64,000 nt of DNA, from NCBI GenBank assembly GCA_009840305.1, contig VXNY01000014.1, positions 62,001 to 126,000 of the forward strand. The letters run 5' to 3'. A program made the position numbers and the translations under genes. Positions 9,326 to 17,486 of this stretch are shown here, one piece after another. Every line of letters begins with the position of its first letter. Within the stretch, counting starts at the first letter, position 1. The notes below the pieces were generated by a model that saw only the letters and a program-made list of their open reading frames with translations, had not been told where the DNA came from and searched no databases. Origin of the DNA: Gammaproteobacteria bacterium (GTDB lineage Bacteria; Pseudomonadota; Gammaproteobacteria; Pseudomonadales; Azotimanducaceae).

Positions 9326-10201
9326 TTGCATATTCTCGTGATTCAATGTCAGAATCTTCGACCAAGAACGAAACGATTGAGCTTGACTGATACCGATAAA
9401 GATGCAGGGCGTCCAACTGTCCGATCTTATCGCGACTATTTAAACCTCGACTCAATTCTCTCTGCACAAAACACTCTCACTTCTTCGCATGACGAGATGC
9501 TGTTCATTATTCAGCATCAAACGACAGAACTGTGGATGAAGATGGTCATCCACGAACTTTCTCACGTGAGAAAGCACATGGAAGATGATCAGTTACAGCA
9601 TGCGTTCAAGACACTGAGTCGAGTAGCACGTATCTTCGATCAGTTGAACGGGGCTTGGGAAGTCTTGCGGACGATGACACCCAGTGACTACACAGAGTTC
9701 CGTTCAAACCTTGGTACCGCATCGGGCATACAGTCCTATCAGTATCGAATGATTGAGTACATGCTCGGAAATCGAGACGTTGGCACTTTGAAGATGCACG
9801 AGCAAAGCGAGGCTGATTTCCACGCGCTCTCAGCAGAACTCGATCAACTTAGCATCTACGACCATGCCGTTCGAATACTCTTCTTAACTTTGGATGGAAA
9901 CGATGATCAGTTACCTCCGCCGCAATTACGACAGTCTCGTCAACCTGATACAAAAATCCAAAAACGTTGGCAAATAGTCTATGAGAACACGTCGAAGTAT
10001 TGGGAACTCTATGAATTAGCAGAAAAACTGGTAGACCTTGAAGATTATTTCCGTCGATGGCGATTCAATCATGTCACCACGGTTGAGCGCGTGATTGGAT
10101 ATAAGACGGGTACAGGCGGATCATCCGGGGTTCCATTCCTGTCGAATAGGTTGAAAGTCGTCTTATTCCCCGAGTTGTGGCGTGTGCGAGGGGATCTTTG
10201 A
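9326..10201 (+). CDS. kynA: Tryptophan 2,3-dioxygenase
   Basis: This haem enzyme opens the indole ring of L-tryptophan to give N-formylkynurenine. Family motifs run throughout: SYRDYLNLDSILSAQ, DEMLFIIQHQTTELWMKM, a PSDYTEFR/LGTASG block, and RFNHVTTVERVIG with the proximal haem His, then GTGGSSGVPFL and LFPELW. The frame opens at TTG 9326, but the first ~18 residues do not resemble the family. ATG 9346 in another frame encodes a family-like N-terminus ending in IELD, then meets TGA at 9388. Skipping one base there joins the two frames and gives about 284 residues. Either there is an indel/frameshift, or translation starts at TTG 9377 or 9383. kynU follows with a 4-base overlap. Confidence 0.92.
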   Translation: MHILVIQCQNLRPRTKRLSLTDTDKDAGRPTVRSYRDYLNLDSILSAQNTLTSSHDEMLFIIQHQTTELWMKMVIHELSHVRKHMEDDQLQHAFKTLSRVARIFDQLNGAWEVLRTMTPSDYTEFRSNLGTASGIQSYQYRMIEYMLGNRDVGTLKMHEQSEADFHALSAELDQLSIYDHAVRILFLTLDGNDDQLPPPQLRQSRQPDTKIQKRWQIVYENTSKYWELYELAEKLVDLEDYFRRWRFNHVTTVERVIGYKTGTGGSSGVPFLSNRLKVVLFPELWRVRGDL

Positions 10202-11397
10202 CTTCGAAACTGTCTCTGCCGCGCAAAGAGCTCTTCGACATACCCCAAGGCATCATCTATCTCGACGGCAATTCGCTTGGACCGCCGATACGAGGTAGTA
10301 CAGATTGCGCGGATCAGGTCATTAGCGAAGAGTGGGGACGAGAGCTGATCAAAGCATGGAACACCGCGGGCTGGATGTCGCTACCACAAACTGTTGGTAA
10401 CCAGATCGCCCCTGTAATTGGGGTTTCGCCTGACACTGTAGCCACGGGCGACACATTGTCAATTAAGCTCTATCAAGCCTTAGCCGCCGCGTTGAGTCTG
10501 CGTCCAGAGCGAAGAGTTCTGCTGTCTGATGCAGGCAATTTTCCAACAGATCTTTACATGGCACAGGGTCTGATCGACACGATGGATAAGGGGCACGAAC
10601 TTCGAACACCACCGCCAGAAGAGGTTGTAGATCACGTCGATGAGAGTGTCGCTGTTGTATTTTTAACCCACGTCGACTATCGAACCGGTCGCGTGCATGA
10701 CATTGAAAAGATAACTCGGCGAGCACATGAAGTTGGCGCGATAACGATCTGGGATTTGGCACATTCGGCAGGTGCTGTGCCGTTATCTATGGAAAGCTCT
10801 CGTACGGAGTTTGCAGTAGGTTGTACATACAAATATCTCAATGGAGGACCAGGTGCCCCGGCATTTATATATGTTCGGCCTGATATCGTCACGTCAATCA
10901 CGCCCGCGTTGACGGGCTGGTTGGGACACCAAGATCCGTTTGCTATGGAGTTGAAATACAGACCGTCTGCTGGTACGGAGCGCTTCCGCATCGGCAGCCC
11001 CTCAATCATTCAGTTCAAGTTGCTTGAACTTGCGATGAGCATATGGGAGGATGTGGATATGGCAGAACTCCGAGCTTCTTCCATCGCGTTAACTAGTCTG
11101 TTTATTGAGGAAATAGAGCGACGATGTCCAATGCTGACGCTCGTTACACCGCGCGACCCAGAACAACGGGGTTCTCAGGTGTCATTCGCGTCAGAACACG
11201 GCTATCCGATCATGCAGGCATTAATCGAGAGGGGGGTCATTGGCGATTTTCGACGGCCGAATATCATGCGTTTTGGGATTGCGCCACTCTACTTAGACGA
11301 GAATGACATAATTCAAGCGGCTCAAATTCTCGACGAGATTATGAAGAAAGAAACCTGGCGCGAGTCCAAGTATGAACAATTAAAAGGTGTCACCTAG
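10198..11397 (+). CDS. kynU: Kynureninase
   Basis: A PLP-dependent enzyme of about 399 residues that cleaves L-kynurenine to anthranilate and alanine. The N-terminal YLDGNSLGP motif and the PLP-lysine segment CTYKYLNGGPG are clear. A longer frame begins at GTG 10177. However, TTG 10198 overlaps the kynA stop as TTGA and has GAGGGG a few bases upstream, so it is the better start. With kynA and the divergent formamidase it makes a complete tryptophan-to-anthranilate route. No 3-hydroxylase or 3-hydroxyanthranilate dioxygenase is present, so NAD synthesis by this branch is not indicated here. Confidence 0.95.
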   Translation: MTSKLSLPRKELFDIPQGIIYLDGNSLGPPIRGSTDCADQVISEEWGRELIKAWNTAGWMSLPQTVGNQIAPVIGVSPDTVATGDTLSIKLYQALAAALSLRPERRVLLSDAGNFPTDLYMAQGLIDTMDKGHELRTPPPEEVVDHVDESVAVVFLTHVDYRTGRVHDIEKITRRAHEVGAITIWDLAHSAGAVPLSMESSRTEFAVGCTYKYLNGGPGAPAFIYVRPDIVTSITPALTGWLGHQDPFAMELKYRPSAGTERFRIGSPSIIQFKLLELAMSIWEDVDMAELRASSIALTSLFIEEIERRCPMLTLVTPRDPEQRGSQVSFASEHGYPIMQALIERGVIGDFRRPNIMRFGIAPLYLDENDIIQAAQILDEIMKKETWRESKYEQLKGVT

Positions 11398-11496
11398 GGA
11401 CCCAACACTATGTTGTCCACACTATGGTTAATTCAATGAGACGACCTTGATGCGGCAACAATCATGACACACTAAACCGATGCTAGATTGAGCAAG

Positions 11497-12147
11497 TCAT
11501 CCCTCATCCGTCTCACCGTCTTCTTCTTCGTCATCCGCTGCCTCAAACTGTTTCAAACGCTCCTTAAAGTCCGCAACGGCTTTGTCTGCCTCTTCGAACG
11601 CTATCGTTTCAGTCGCGACCTTGCCTTTCTGTCTAAGTTCAAAGAGTAATTGATCCGATTCCGAGATCGACTTTAGCCATTGATCTACAGCCTCTTGCGT
11701 GACTAGGGTAGTGACCCAATTTTTCTCCTCTGGATAGTAAATCATCATTGGGGGTGCGTTGTTTTGATGAAACTTTGCTGTCTTTGCTTTGTTTTTGTCA
11801 AATCGGTAGCGAACACTAGTCTCTTTCTCGCTTGGTAAAAATGATGTGTTAACCAGCGTAACGTTAAAAAACATTTCTCCGTCTGTAGCCAAGTCAGGTC
11901 TCGTATTGATGACCAACCCTAAGCCTAAGTCTGCCTCCGTGTCGTAAGTAGTACAGCCTAAGTAAAGAGATCGCTCGTCGGTGAATTTGTCCACCAGATC
12001 AATGAGATAGCAGTTACCATATTCAATTTCATTTTCAACGTCATGCGATTCAAAATCATACTGTACATCACCCGGCTCGCTTGCCGTGCAATACACTGCA
12101 GACAAGAAAAATAAAGTCGTTATTCCTAATTTCATTCTCTTACTCAT
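11497..12147 (-). CDS. Hypothetical secreted protein
   Basis: A 216-residue protein with a signal peptide (about residues 1-22, ending near CTAS) and a mature part rich in acidic residues. Two cysteines (NCYLI and LGCTT) could form a disulphide. The C-terminal ~45 residues are highly charged and finish in an Asp/Glu run, likely helical. The central part, with a charged-strand YRFDKNKAK pattern followed by [10 protein letters not shown], resembles small periplasmic beta-sandwich proteins, but no family is recognised. It stands alone, convergent with kynU, and is followed upstream by a gene-poor stretch. Confidence 0.7.
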   Translation of the reverse strand: MSKRMKLGITTLFFLSAVYCTASEPGDVQYDFESHDVENEIEYGNCYLIDLVDKFTDERSLYLGCTTYDTEADLGLGLVINTRPDLATDGEMFFNVTLVNTSFLPSEKETSVRYRFDKNKAKTAKFHQNNAPPMMIYYPEEKNWVTTLVTQEAVDQWLKSISESDQLLFELRQKGKVATETIAFEEADKAVADFKERLKQFEAADDEEEDGETDEG

Positions 12148-12787
12148 ACAAATAAACCCAATTTCGTCTAGGGAACCAAACAGCCGCGAAGTTCATCGCT
12201 TCGGCGTGCTAGATAGAGTACACCGTACTATCTGAGATTCTCAATTGTACGCTCAACTTTGCTCCCAATCCATCGGCTGATCCAACTTCTTCAGGGGACC
12301 ATCCCGTAAATTCGACAACGTTGGAGGTGCTAATTCATCCGCAAATGCATCCGTGCCTCGCGACCCAATCGTACGACTCATCAGATCATCTCTTCCTTGA
12401 ACTTCTCTTACTCAACATAGTATATCCGATCCCGGTTGTAACTCCTCTAATCCACTATGGGAAATTCAATATATAGCACTACCTCACGAGCTTCCCTTCG
12501 CACATCGCTTTTTAGAGTCGTTGCGATCTCGATTCTTTGACGAGCTATCTGTAGTCGACGAACCCCGAGAAATCCAATCCGAACTCGATGCTATCACTGG
12601 AGTACTCTAGAAGATTGAGCTAGTTATAGACTCATCATTAAACTTTCATCAGAATTGGTGTTAGTTCATCTTGATCGTACAACGCTCGGAACTAATACCA
12701 CGTGAAGCGCAGGAACTCTTCTAGTTACGTTGCATCTAATTTGAATTGGTCGAGACTCGCAAACGCAATTGGGACATGGAGCAAGAA
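12148..12787. other. Gene-poor interval with a short coding-like remnant
   Basis: There is no convincing complete gene in these ~640 bases. A plus-strand frame is open from 12401 to a stop at 12608-12610. Its last part reads like protein (HELPFAHRFLESL, then DELSVVDEPREI), but it has no normal start codon and no recognised family. It may be the decayed tail of a lost gene. The rest shows no strong promoter, hairpin or RNA gene. Confidence 0.3.
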
Positions 12788-13579
12788 ATGAGAACTACAG
12801 AACAACTATTCAAGAACGCTTGGTCGAGCCTTTTGGCGGTCTCCGGAGTCGAATTGCCGGTTAAATATTTAGGTCAAGTTTTCATGATAGGAGTAGCACT
12901 CTCTATCGGGATGAAAATGAGTGCGGAGGTAGTTGAGCAAACCGACCCGCAGCCGGAACCAGAGGGAACTGAGCAAACTTTTGAGCTGCTACCTGACGAT
13001 GGGTATTCTAAATCTGATTGTCGAGGATTCTTTAAACATGAGAAACTTTCACCTTATGCAGTTGGGATCGACACGTTTAAGGTGTCGCGCGCAGGTGTAA
13101 ATCCTCTCTATAAGAACAGGGCAACAGAGGACGTTATATTGTTGATGTACAGGGGGCAAATCGAGTCTGACGATACCGATTTAGAGTTATCGTATGGAGA
13201 CAGACCGATAGTCATGGAATTCAGAAAGGATGAATCATTGTATAGCATTAAAGGTGTGCTCTACAAGACCTCCACACACAATCCTTTCACGTTCCTCAAG
13301 CAACATCGAGACATTGAACTCGCCGATACGATTGAAAACATCGATTTGGTTGTTCATCGAGACGGAGTCACTTATGAGAAAAGCAACATGGAAACATTCG
13401 AATTTAAACGGTTCAAGTTTCAACCTGTCCTCATGTGTATCACGTTCGATCTCACAAAATTAGAGAAACGCAAATCGACTGCGACAAAGCAATCTTTCGC
13501 GTTCTTCCTTGATTGGAGCTACGATTTGCTTCACGAGAAAATGCATCCTTCAGATGAAGAAGCACAAGAAGCACTGTAG
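12788..13579 (+). CDS. Hypothetical protein with N-terminal membrane segment
   Basis: About 263 residues from ATG 12788, chosen because GGAG lies 6 bases upstream. In-frame TTG 12746 and ATG 12776 are alternatives. A hydrophobic segment around FMIGVALSIGM suggests a membrane anchor or uncleaved signal. It is followed by a short Pro/Glu-rich linker (QPEPEGTEQ) and a soluble domain of about 190 residues rich in charged and aromatic residues. No family is recognised. It sits between gene-poor intervals and has no operon partner. It resembles its neighbour at 11497 only in being an orphan envelope-type protein. Confidence 0.65.
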   Translation: MRTTEQLFKNAWSSLLAVSGVELPVKYLGQVFMIGVALSIGMKMSAEVVEQTDPQPEPEGTEQTFELLPDDGYSKSDCRGFFKHEKLSPYAVGIDTFKVSRAGVNPLYKNRATEDVILLMYRGQIESDDTDLELSYGDRPIVMEFRKDESLYSIKGVLYKTSTHNPFTFLKQHRDIELADTIENIDLVVHRDGVTYEKSNMETFEFKRFKFQPVLMCITFDLTKLEKRKSTATKQSFAFFLDWSYDLLHEKMHPSDEEAQEAL

Positions 13580-13786
13580 TATCCAACCAGTGATTGGGAA
13601 CGTATACCTGAAAAACAACGGCTAGGTTATCAATCAATTTCTTCTAACATAAGCTAAAACGCGATGTTCTGCGTAGAAAACACCGCGAAACACGGGTGGA
13701 AATCTAGAAATCACCTTCTCGAAGCTCACCAACATGTCGATAGCCGGGATACATCAGAGGTTCAAGGAACTCCTGCACGTCGGGAG

Positions 13787-14776
13787 CTACTGATCAAATA
13801 ACTCATTATTGGCGCGAGGTAAAAAGCACACGCCTATGAGAGCATTAAATATGACGAAGAATGTGTGCATTACGAGGCTAAATGCACCTACCTCTGGGTA
13901 GTCTGGAAACACAACAGTCCAGATAACCAAAGCACCTGCGTGGAATGGTAGAGGTAGAGCGGCGGCCAGGAAGATCAACGGCAAAAAGACCAGCATTTGA
14001 CCCGTATTTGCCTGTACGTTAAACACAGCGAGAGCGACAGTGTAGACGAAAACAGCACCGATCATATTCGGCGCTTTAAACAATATTGTCAATACGTAAT
14101 GATGAAACTTTGCTTCACGTAGCGCATGTAAAACGCTTATATCTCGAAGTTTAAACTCTTTGAAAATGTGCCCACGAAAATAAGCGAGATGGAAGGGAAA
14201 GTACACGAAAGCAAAGATAAAAACGCCTGGCAGGATGAAGTCGAGAGGAAGCGCGGTCGACGCTTGTTGCACGTATCCGAAGAACACGATGAGACCAACT
14301 GAAGAGAATAGTAATAGCTGATATATTTCACAGACGCCTATGAAAATCATGGACGAAAGTGCCTTCCATCCCGGAACTTCATAGGTCTTGAGGAGATAGA
14401 GCGACATGGCACCTTTCCCGACTTGTTCGTTTACCAGCGACAAGATATAAGCACTTGCTCGAATGGGTAGAACGTTTCCATACTTTAGCTCTGGCGCATT
14501 AAACCAACGTAGTACGCGCCAAGTGACGTTGGAATCTACTAAAAAGAAAAACACTGAGTAAGGAATCATCACTGATAGCCATAACAACCAGTTCGCTTCA
14601 CCGAAGAAATCGAGTAGATATCGCCACGCGGAAATATTTTCTTTCGCGGCCGCGCCAGCAATTTTGCTGTAGACCCAATAGAAGCAACCAGCCGCGAGTA
14701 GCCAAGTAAGCGTTTTGAACAGTAAGCTGAGAACTCGCTTGGATCTATTGTTGAGTTCTTGTTCGTTCATACTCAA
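13787..14776 (-). CDS. MprF-like membrane protein (lysylphosphatidylglycerol synthase TM / flippase family)
   Basis: A 329-residue protein dominated by about eight hydrophobic segments. It has the general layout of the LPG_synthase_TM family (the flippase part of MprF and its stand-alone relatives). There is no C-terminal aminoacyl-transferase domain, so lipid flipping or another membrane-lipid role is more likely than aminoacylation. It ends in a short polar tail. It lies downstream of glnII on the same strand but is separated by about 210 bases with a strong hairpin, so it probably has its own promoter. The family assignment is from overall hydrophobic pattern rather than a catalytic motif. 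Confidence 0.6.
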   Translation of the reverse strand: MSMNEQELNNRSKRVLSLLFKTLTWLLAAGCFYWVYSKIAGAAAKENISAWRYLLDFFGEANWLLWLSVMIPYSVFFFLVDSNVTWRVLRWFNAPELKYGNVLPIRASAYILSLVNEQVGKGAMSLYLLKTYEVPGWKALSSMIFIGVCEIYQLLLFSSVGLIVFFGYVQQASTALPLDFILPGVFIFAFVYFPFHLAYFRGHIFKEFKLRDISVLHALREAKFHHYVLTILFKAPNMIGAVFVYTVALAVFNVQANTGQMLVFLPLIFLAAALPLPFHAGALVIWTVVFPDYPEVGAFSLVMHTFFVIFNALIGVCFLPRANNELFDQ

Positions 14777-14840
14777 TTTGGAGAGGCGAAGAGAGGAAAC
14801 GTCTTAGCCTCGAGATAGTAGCATTAGGAAATCAGTAACT

Positions 14841-14879
14841 GGAACGAGCACTCAACTGTGCTCGTTCCGAGAACGAGCA
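14841..14879. repeat. Mutually exclusive hairpins between glnII and the MprF-like gene
   Basis: Segment A GGAACGAGCAC (14841-14851) pairs perfectly with segment B GTGCTCGTTCC (14858-14868) across a 6-base loop. Segment C, starting GAACGAGCA (14871-14879), repeats part of A and can pair with B instead. On the minus strand the element lies between the glnII stop and the next gene. The first hairpin could act as a terminator, but there is no strong U-run. Confidence 0.55.
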
Positions 14880-14988
14880 AGAGGCGCGGTAATCGTAAAA
14901 CGACCCCTTGCCTGGCTTTATCGACCTACTAAATTTGTCTTATAGTCGACGTGTTCTAGCCCTATAGTTTGGTTGTTGACATCCGAAA

Positions 14989-15999
14989 TTAGGATAACGC
15001 ATCTTTGGTGGTTCGCACGATGACGGCAGCGACTTTGTATGGGTCTGCGTTGGATGCGGGCCGTCGGTCTTCCAGTCGTCCCTTCCAGCCGTCTTCGACG
15101 GTTCCTACGGGAATTCGTATAGACGCGCCGCGGTCAGAAACACCATATGAGTACTCGTCAATTGATTGTGTTTCGTGCAATCCCGTTAGCCGTTGCTCGT
15201 TATCTGCTCCGTACACGTCAATATGTCGCCGAATGTTGCGACCAAACTCTTCACAAATTTTTTCAAATACACCCTGGTCGCCACTCTCGCGCATCACCCT
15301 ATTGGAAAAGTTTGCGTGCATGCCGGATCCGTTCCAATCAGTTTGTCCAAGAGGTTTGGGATGCCAATTGATACCATATCCCCACTTCTCAGCGTTTCTT
15401 TCGGCTAAGTAGCGAGCAACCCAGGTTTGATCGCCCGCACTCTTCGCGCCTTTGGCGAACACTTGAAACTCCCATTGTCCAGCGGCAACCTCGGCGTTGA
15501 TGCCTTCGACTTCGATACCTGCCTCTAAGCACTGATCGAGATGATCTTCAATACACTCGCGACCAAAGTTATTCTCGGCTCCAACAGAGCAGTAGTACGG
15601 TCCTTGTGGTCGAGGAAATCCCTTCACTGGGAACCCTGGGGGTAGTGAAGTTTCCAAATCCCAGAGAAAATATTCTTGCTCGAAACCGAACCAAAAGTCG
15701 TTGTCATCATCGTCGATCATCGCACGACCATTGCTGTCGTGTGGTTCGCCATCCGGATTTAAAACTTCTGTCATGACCAAAAACGCGTCTTTCCGCGCAG
15801 GGTCGTTGAAAATCGCTACTGGTCTTAATAAAAGATCTGAATCAGCGCCTTCCGCTTGTGCGGTGGAACTACCATCAAAAGACCAAACTGGGCACGACTC
15901 CAAACGCCCGTCGAAATCTTCGATAATTCGAGTTTTACTTCTAAGGCTCTGAGTTGGGGAATACCCGTCTAGCCAGATATATTCAAGTTTTGCTTTCAT
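14989..15999 (-). CDS. glnII: Glutamine synthetase, type II (beta-Grasp, eukaryotic-like)
   Basis: A 336-residue cytosolic enzyme that makes glutamine from glutamate, ammonia and ATP. It is about 130 residues shorter than GlnA (type I) and matches type II enzymes throughout: YIWLDGYS at the N-terminus, VWSFDGSSTAQAEG, WFGFEQEYFLW with metal-binding Glu, AEVAAGQWEFQV, the ammonia/glutamate-site SGMHANFS, and C-terminal RRPASNADPY. Type II enzymes lack the adenylylation Tyr of GlnA and so escape GlnE control. The start ATG has GGAGAA six bases upstream. In many bacteria GSII accompanies GSI; whether GlnA is also present cannot be seen here. Confidence 0.94.
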   Translation of the reverse strand: MKAKLEYIWLDGYSPTQSLRSKTRIIEDFDGRLESCPVWSFDGSSTAQAEGADSDLLLRPVAIFNDPARKDAFLVMTEVLNPDGEPHDSNGRAMIDDDDNDFWFGFEQEYFLWDLETSLPPGFPVKGFPRPQGPYYCSVGAENNFGRECIEDHLDQCLEAGIEVEGINAEVAAGQWEFQVFAKGAKSAGDQTWVARYLAERNAEKWGYGINWHPKPLGQTDWNGSGMHANFSNRVMRESGDQGVFEKICEEFGRNIRRHIDVYGADNEQRLTGLHETQSIDEYSYGVSDRGASIRIPVGTVEDGWKGRLEDRRPASNADPYKVAAVIVRTTKDALS

Positions 16000-16147
16000 G
16001 TTTAGTTCTCCAATAATTCAAACTGAGGGAACATCGTCGATAAATAGTCGATCGAAAGACTGAAATAGTTTGTTCAATAGATCTCAAGGAGACCAAGGCG
16101 CATATTTTAATGTTAGATCGGAAACTATCTGACGACAATTATTCAAT

Positions 16148-16555
16148 TTAATCTAGAGAATTCTTTCTCGACTGTTTTTTCTCGGAGGTCTTGCGTTTCT
16201 GATCTAGCCGCACCTGCTTCGCCCTTGCAGATGGGCGGGTTGGAATCCGGGGTTTCGGTGGTGTTTGCGCCGCTTCGATAATGTTCACTAGACGTAGGAG
16301 CGCTTCCTCTTTATTTCTCTTTTGAGAGCGGTGGCGCGTAGCGTGAATTACGAGCTCACCAGCAGTGTTTACGTGCGATTTTCCCTGTTTAAGCACACGC
16401 TCATTAATGGATTCTGATAGCCCACTTTGTGCAACGTTGAATCGAAGTTCTACTGCGGTTGCAACTTTGTTTATGTTTTGGCCACCCGGTCCTGTCGATA
16501 GATGAAATTTGAACTGAATTGCTTGATCATGAACTTCTACTGAACCGACTTTCAT
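16148..16555 (-). CDS. arfB: Alternative ribosome-rescue factor ArfB (peptidyl-tRNA hydrolase)
   Basis: About 135 residues from ATG 16555. A longer frame reaches back to 16633, but its first 26 residues are not family-like, and MKVGSVEVHD is the natural N-terminus. The release-factor GGQ motif is in STGPGGQNINKV. The C-terminal tail is rich in Lys and Arg (RLDQKRKTSEKKQSRK) and would enter the empty mRNA channel of stalled ribosomes. It hydrolyses peptidyl-tRNA on non-stop complexes. It stands alone, convergent to nothing on its left except the glnII upstream region. Confidence 0.93.
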   Translation of the reverse strand: MKVGSVEVHDQAIQFKFHLSTGPGGQNINKVATAVELRFNVAQSGLSESINERVLKQGKSHVNTAGELVIHATRHRSQKRNKEEALLRLVNIIEAAQTPPKPRIPTRPSARAKQVRLDQKRKTSEKKQSRKNSLD

Positions 16556-16753
16556 TATTGTGTTGGGCAACCTATCGCAAAACTGCGAACTTTCTTCTCT
16601 TTGGTACAATTTTCTAGAGTTATACGTAACCAATACAGTTTAGACCCGTAATCCAGATTACGAACAGAAACCGCAAATCTGCAAATATGTCTTTCTACAA
16701 CGAAGACTTCCCAATCAATTGACACCACGTTCCTTCGACAGTGTATCCAGACA

Positions 16754-17137
16754 TTGGATCGAGCGTATAGCAAACTGAAGGAGCTTCCGACAAAGGATCA
16801 TCCAGACTATGAACTCTATAGGGCGGCGTGTGTTAAGGAGTTTGAGTTAGTCCTTGAACAAGGAGGAAAGTTGTTACGCAAACGAATATCAGCTTATTTT
16901 GCTAGTGCGAAAGAGGCTGCGCGCTTAACCTACAAGGATCTTTTCCGACATGCATCCCGGCATGACTTGATGGACATTGCTACTGTAGAACGTTGGATGG
17001 AATACCGTGATAATCGAAATGATACCGTTCACGACTACGGAGAAGGATTTGCTGAATCAACGTTAGTGTTATTACCCCGCTTCATCGTTGACGCAAACGC
17101 GTTGGCAGATTTGATTGAACAAAAATCCGATGACTAA
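16754..17137 (+). CDS. HEPN-family nucleotidyltransferase substrate-binding protein
   Basis: A small all-helical HEPN-type protein of the HI0074 family. It is usually paired with a minimal nucleotidyltransferase as a toxin-antitoxin or substrate-binding module, as it is here. The helical pattern and the C-terminal RNDTVHDYGE are typical; R-x4-6-H is the HEPN ribonuclease motif. TTG 16754 is the first conventional start, but it cuts the first helix. The frame stays open upstream and encodes TFLRQCIQTLDRAYSKL, a normal family N-terminus. The likely true start is a rare ATT codon at 16718 or another non-standard codon. It overlaps the downstream gene by 8 bases. Confidence 0.8.
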   Translation: MDRAYSKLKELPTKDHPDYELYRAACVKEFELVLEQGGKLLRKRISAYFASAKEAARLTYKDLFRHASRHDLMDIATVERWMEYRDNRNDTVHDYGEGFAESTLVLLPRFIVDANALADLIEQKSDD

Positions 17138-17438
17138 TCGATTACGCCTACCCGAAAAATACCGGCTGCTGCTTGAGACGTTGTTCCAAGAACATCTACC
17201 CGGTGTAGAGGTTTGGGCTTATGGAAGTCGGTTAACGAACCGTTGTCACGATGGGAGTGACCTTGATCTAGTTCTACGCGGACCGGAATTACAAGAGATT
17301 CCAATCGATAGGTTACTGGATTTCAGACACGCACTTCAGGAGTCAACAATCCCATTCCTGGTTGAAGCTCATGATTGGACCCATCTACCGGACAGATTCC
17401 ATAAAGAGATAGAACGAGACTTTGTGCGACTCGCGTGA
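17130..17438 (+). CDS. Minimal nucleotidyltransferase (MNT), partner of the HEPN protein
   Basis: A 102-residue protein from ATG 17130, overlapping the upstream gene by 8 bases. The pol-beta-type nucleotidyltransferase motif is intact: YGSR followed by GSDLDLVL, which gives the metal-binding Asp-x-Asp. A third acidic position lies in LVEAHDW near residue 87. In studied HEPN-MNT pairs the MNT protein acts as antitoxin by AMPylating or adenylating the HEPN toxin. This is a family inference, not shown here. The pair is compact and isolated between arfB and rsgA, a common state for mobile toxin-antitoxin units. Confidence 0.85.
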   Translation: MTNRLRLPEKYRLLLETLFQEHLPGVEVWAYGSRLTNRCHDGSDLDLVLRGPELQEIPIDRLLDFRHALQESTIPFLVEAHDWTHLPDRFHKEIERDFVRLA

Positions 17439-17486
17439 GTCGAATAGAGACACTAAATCTATAACCGGACCAACATGTCGCATCAA

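Noticed and set aside
9557-9574. 18-bp perfect palindrome CTTTCTCACGTGAGAAAG in kynA, sharing the CACGTG core of parS
   Set aside because: The flanks differ from the parS consensus, and the sequence fits the conserved protein segment ELSHVRKH, so coding constraint and chance explain it better.
12401-12610. Start-less coding-like frame considered as a gene
   Set aside because: No ATG, GTG or TTG with a ribosome site and no family match; reported only as a possible remnant.
15005-15412. 135-codon plus-strand frame opposite glnII
   Set aside because: It is entirely antisense to a well-conserved enzyme; the open frame follows from codon bias of the real gene.
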